From an uncultured Ruminococcus sp. (GTDB taxonomy: Bacteria; Bacillota; Clostridia; Oscillospirales; Ruminococcaceae): a stretch of DNA of 7,363 bases. Below the pieces are notes generated by a model. The model ran no database searches, was not told the origin of the DNA, and was given only the letters and a program-made list of their open reading frames with translations. Of the stretch, positions 5,870 to 7,363 are shown piece after piece; position 1 is the first letter of the stretch, and every line of letters starts with the position of its first letter. Location: NCBI GenBank assembly GCA_946531975.1, contig CAMNAY010000079.1, positions 1-7,363 on the forward strand, written 5' to 3'. A program made the translations under genes and the position numbers.

Positions 5870-7263
5870 AGCCGGCGGCTGAATCAGCCGTGCGAAAAAA
5901 TCAGCTCATTCCGCTGCATATTACAGGCATGACCGCAGAAGGCAACGGTGTCGGGCACTTCTGCGGTCTTGCGGTTTTTGTACCGCTGACAGCAGTCGGA
6001 GATGAGCTGACAGTGCGCGTCGTCAAGGTGCAGCGCAACCTCGCTTACGGCATTATTGAAGAAATCCTCACACCCTCGCCGGACCGTGTGACGCCGGACT
6101 GTCCGGTCTTTCAGAAGTGCGGCGGGTGTGTGTTCCGGCATATGACCTATGAAGCGGAATGCCGCATCAAATCACAGCTGGTCACGGATGCTTTCGCACG
6201 CATCGGACATCTGACTCCGAAGGAGACGCTGCCGATCTTCGGCGCGGAGACGCTGACAGGCTGCCGCAATAAGGCGCAGTACCCCTGCGGGGAATCCGGC
6301 GGCAAGCCGTGCTTCGGATTCTATGCACCGCGCTCACACCGGCTGATTCCTGTGAATGACTGCCTGCTTCAGCCGCCGGTGTTCGGTGAAATCCTGCGGC
6401 GCTGTGAGGCAGCACTGGCTTCACCGGAATTCAGCAGAATTACGCCCTATGACGAGCAGTCCGGACGCGGCGTTCTGCGGCATCTGTATCTCCGGCGCGG
6501 GTATCACAGCGGCGAGATCATGGTCTGCTTTGTCACGGCAGCGGACAGGCAGCCGGTCAGAGGGCTGCTGCGAAAGCTCGGCGAACTGCTGATGCAGGGA
6601 ATTCCGGAGATCCGCTCGGTGATGCTCAATGTGAACGAAAAGCAGACGAATGTCATTCTCGGCAGACGGACAGAGTGCCTCTGCGGCACGGAGCGCATCG
6701 CAGACACGCTTTGCGGCGTGCCGGTGTCACTGAGCCCGCAGAGTTTTTATCAGGTCAATACGGCGCAGGCGGAGCGCCTGTTTGCAGAGGCAAAGCGTCT
6801 CGCGAACCCGCAGCCGCATGAGCTGCTGCTCGACCTCTACTGCGGTGCCGGCGCGATCGGTCTGTCGATGGCGGATGCCGTCGGGAAGGTGATCGGCGTC
6901 GAGGTCGTTCCGCAGGCGATCGAGGACGCAAAGCAGAATGCTGCCCGCGCCGGAATCGGCAACGCAGAATTCTATACAGGCGATGCCGGCGAGATCGCAG
7001 CACGCTTTGCCGCCGACGGGTCGCACCCCGACTGCATCGTTCTCGACCCGCCGCGCAAGGGCTGCGATACCGTGACACTCGATGCCTGCCTGCAAATGGC
7101 GCCCGCCCGTATCGTCATGATCTCCTGCAACCCCGCGACCGCTGCCCGCGATGCCGCCTATCTCTGCGGAAACGGCTATTCCCCCGATGTCCTCCGCCCC
7201 GCTGATTTCTTTCCCAGAACCGGGCACGTTGAGTGCGTAGTTTTGATGTCACGAGAAAAATAA
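5866..7263 (+). CDS. rlmD: 23S rRNA (uracil-5-)-methyltransferase, RlmD/RlmCD family
   Basis: This enzyme uses S-adenosylmethionine to methylate C5 of uridine in 23S rRNA. In E. coli RlmD modifies U1939, while the Firmicute version (RlmCD) can modify both U747 and U1939, so the exact target here is open. The 465-residue product has an N-terminal TRAM-like RNA-binding region (about 12-68) and four likely [4Fe-4S] cysteines: C79, C85 and C88 (in CPVFQKCGGC) and C166. FYQVN is at 294-298 and the SAM motif LDLYCGAGAIGL at 322-333. E346 lies in the second SAM-binding strand and DPPRKG is at 394-399. The catalytic cysteine C421 is in SCNPAT, and E457 in HVEC is the likely general base. All motifs expected for an active enzyme are present. 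Its start overlaps the zinc-ribbon stop (ATGA), with GGAG at 5857-5860. A terminator follows 10 nt after the stop. TrmA-type tRNA methylation is less likely because the Fe-S cysteines and TRAM region are present. Confidence 0.95.
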   Translation: MKPAAESAVRKNQLIPLHITGMTAEGNGVGHFCGLAVFVPLTAVGDELTVRVVKVQRNLAYGIIEEILTPSPDRVTPDCPVFQKCGGCVFRHMTYEAECRIKSQLVTDAFARIGHLTPKETLPIFGAETLTGCRNKAQYPCGESGGKPCFGFYAPRSHRLIPVNDCLLQPPVFGEILRRCEAALASPEFSRITPYDEQSGRGVLRHLYLRRGYHSGEIMVCFVTAADRQPVRGLLRKLGELLMQGIPEIRSVMLNVNEKQTNVILGRRTECLCGTERIADTLCGVPVSLSPQSFYQVNTAQAERLFAEAKRLANPQPHELLLDLYCGAGAIGLSMADAVGKVIGVEVVPQAIEDAKQNAARAGIGNAEFYTGDAGEIAARFAADGSHPDCIVLDPPRKGCDTVTLDACLQMAPARIVMISCNPATAARDAAYLCGNGYSPDVLRPADFFPRTGHVECVVLMSREK

Positions 7264-7273
7264 AGAGTATAAG

Positions 7274-7303
7274 AAAAGTGCCGAAAATTCGGCACTTTTT
7301 CTC
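7274..7303 (+). terminator. Symmetrical intrinsic terminator at the end of the flippase-rlmD operon
   Basis: AAAAGTGCCGA (7274-7284) pairs with TCGGCACTTTT (7289-7299) around an AAAT loop, followed by TTCTCTT. Flanking ATAAG (7269-7273) and CTTAT (7303-7307) can extend the pairing beyond a small mismatch. Because the A-tract on the left gives a T-tract on the other strand, it could also stop transcription arriving from the minus strand. Confidence 0.9.
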
Positions 7304-7363
7304 TTATGTAAAAATGATGGGATTATCGTGGAGTGGATTTTTCCTGTTCTTGGGAATAAGTCC
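7304..7363. other. AT-rich window edge with no supportable gene
   Basis: Two minus-strand frames stay open from the window edge and stop at TAA 7304-7306 (19 residues ending NPIIFT) or TAA 7323-7325 (12 residues ending STPR). Either could be the end of a convergent gene that shares the bidirectional terminator. On the + strand, ATG 7314 opens a short hydrophobic frame but has no ribosome binding site. The fragment is too short to choose. Confidence 0.3.

Noticed and set aside
6727..7227. Minus-strand open frame of 166 codons within rlmD
   Set aside because: It is antisense to the conserved catalytic half of the methyltransferase; the Gly/Ala/Val/Asp composition is an artefact of GC-rich codons.
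1..7363. CRISPR array, tRNA/rRNA genes, insertion sequence ends or att sites
   Set aside because: No regularly spaced repeats, cloverleaf-like segments, transposase frames or paired inverted ends were seen on reading both strands, including around the dpaA junction.

Overview
This window reads as part of a chromosome from a Clostridia-type Firmicute, most likely an Oscillospiraceae/Ruminococcus-like gut or rumen anaerobe. That placement is an inference. It rests on strong AGGAGG-like ribosome binding sites, a sugar ABC transporter encoded without its own ATPase, a spore-specific dipicolinate synthase gene, an RlmD/RlmCD-type rRNA methyltransferase, and moderately high GC with AT-rich intergenic regions. 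All supported genes lie on the + strand.

Region 1 (1-2035) holds two inner-membrane permeases of a CUT1-family carbohydrate ABC importer. They overlap by ATGA and are closed by a strong intrinsic terminator (1994-2035). No binding protein or ATPase gene is visible. The binding protein is probably just upstream of the window, and the ATPase is probably a shared MsmX-type protein encoded elsewhere.

Region 2 (2036-3496) is the most unusual part. A 240-residue protein of unassigned function, with a possible PD-(D/E)XK-like core and a winged-helix-like C-terminus, begins only a few bases after the terminator. Its stop codon is followed, in the same frame, by about 50 codons that look like the C-terminal end of dipicolinate synthase subunit A (dpaA/spoVFA). 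That tail runs into an intact dpaB/spoVFB with an ATGGCTGA overlap. The rest of dpaA is absent here, so the region looks like a deletion or replacement junction that destroyed dpaA and left dpaB without an obvious promoter.

Region 3 (3497-7303) looks like one transcription unit. A near-consensus extended -10 promoter (3532-3560) drives a MOP-superfamily polysaccharide flippase, a small three-helix membrane protein, a small coiled-coil/zinc-ribbon protein and an RlmD-type 23S rRNA m5U methyltransferase. Spacings are 31 nt, 45 nt and a 4-nt overlap, and a symmetrical terminator (7274-7303) ends the unit.

The last 60 bases (7304-7363) are AT-rich and hold no gene that can be supported. A convergent minus-strand gene may end there. 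No tRNA, rRNA, CRISPR array, insertion sequence or riboswitch was recognised.
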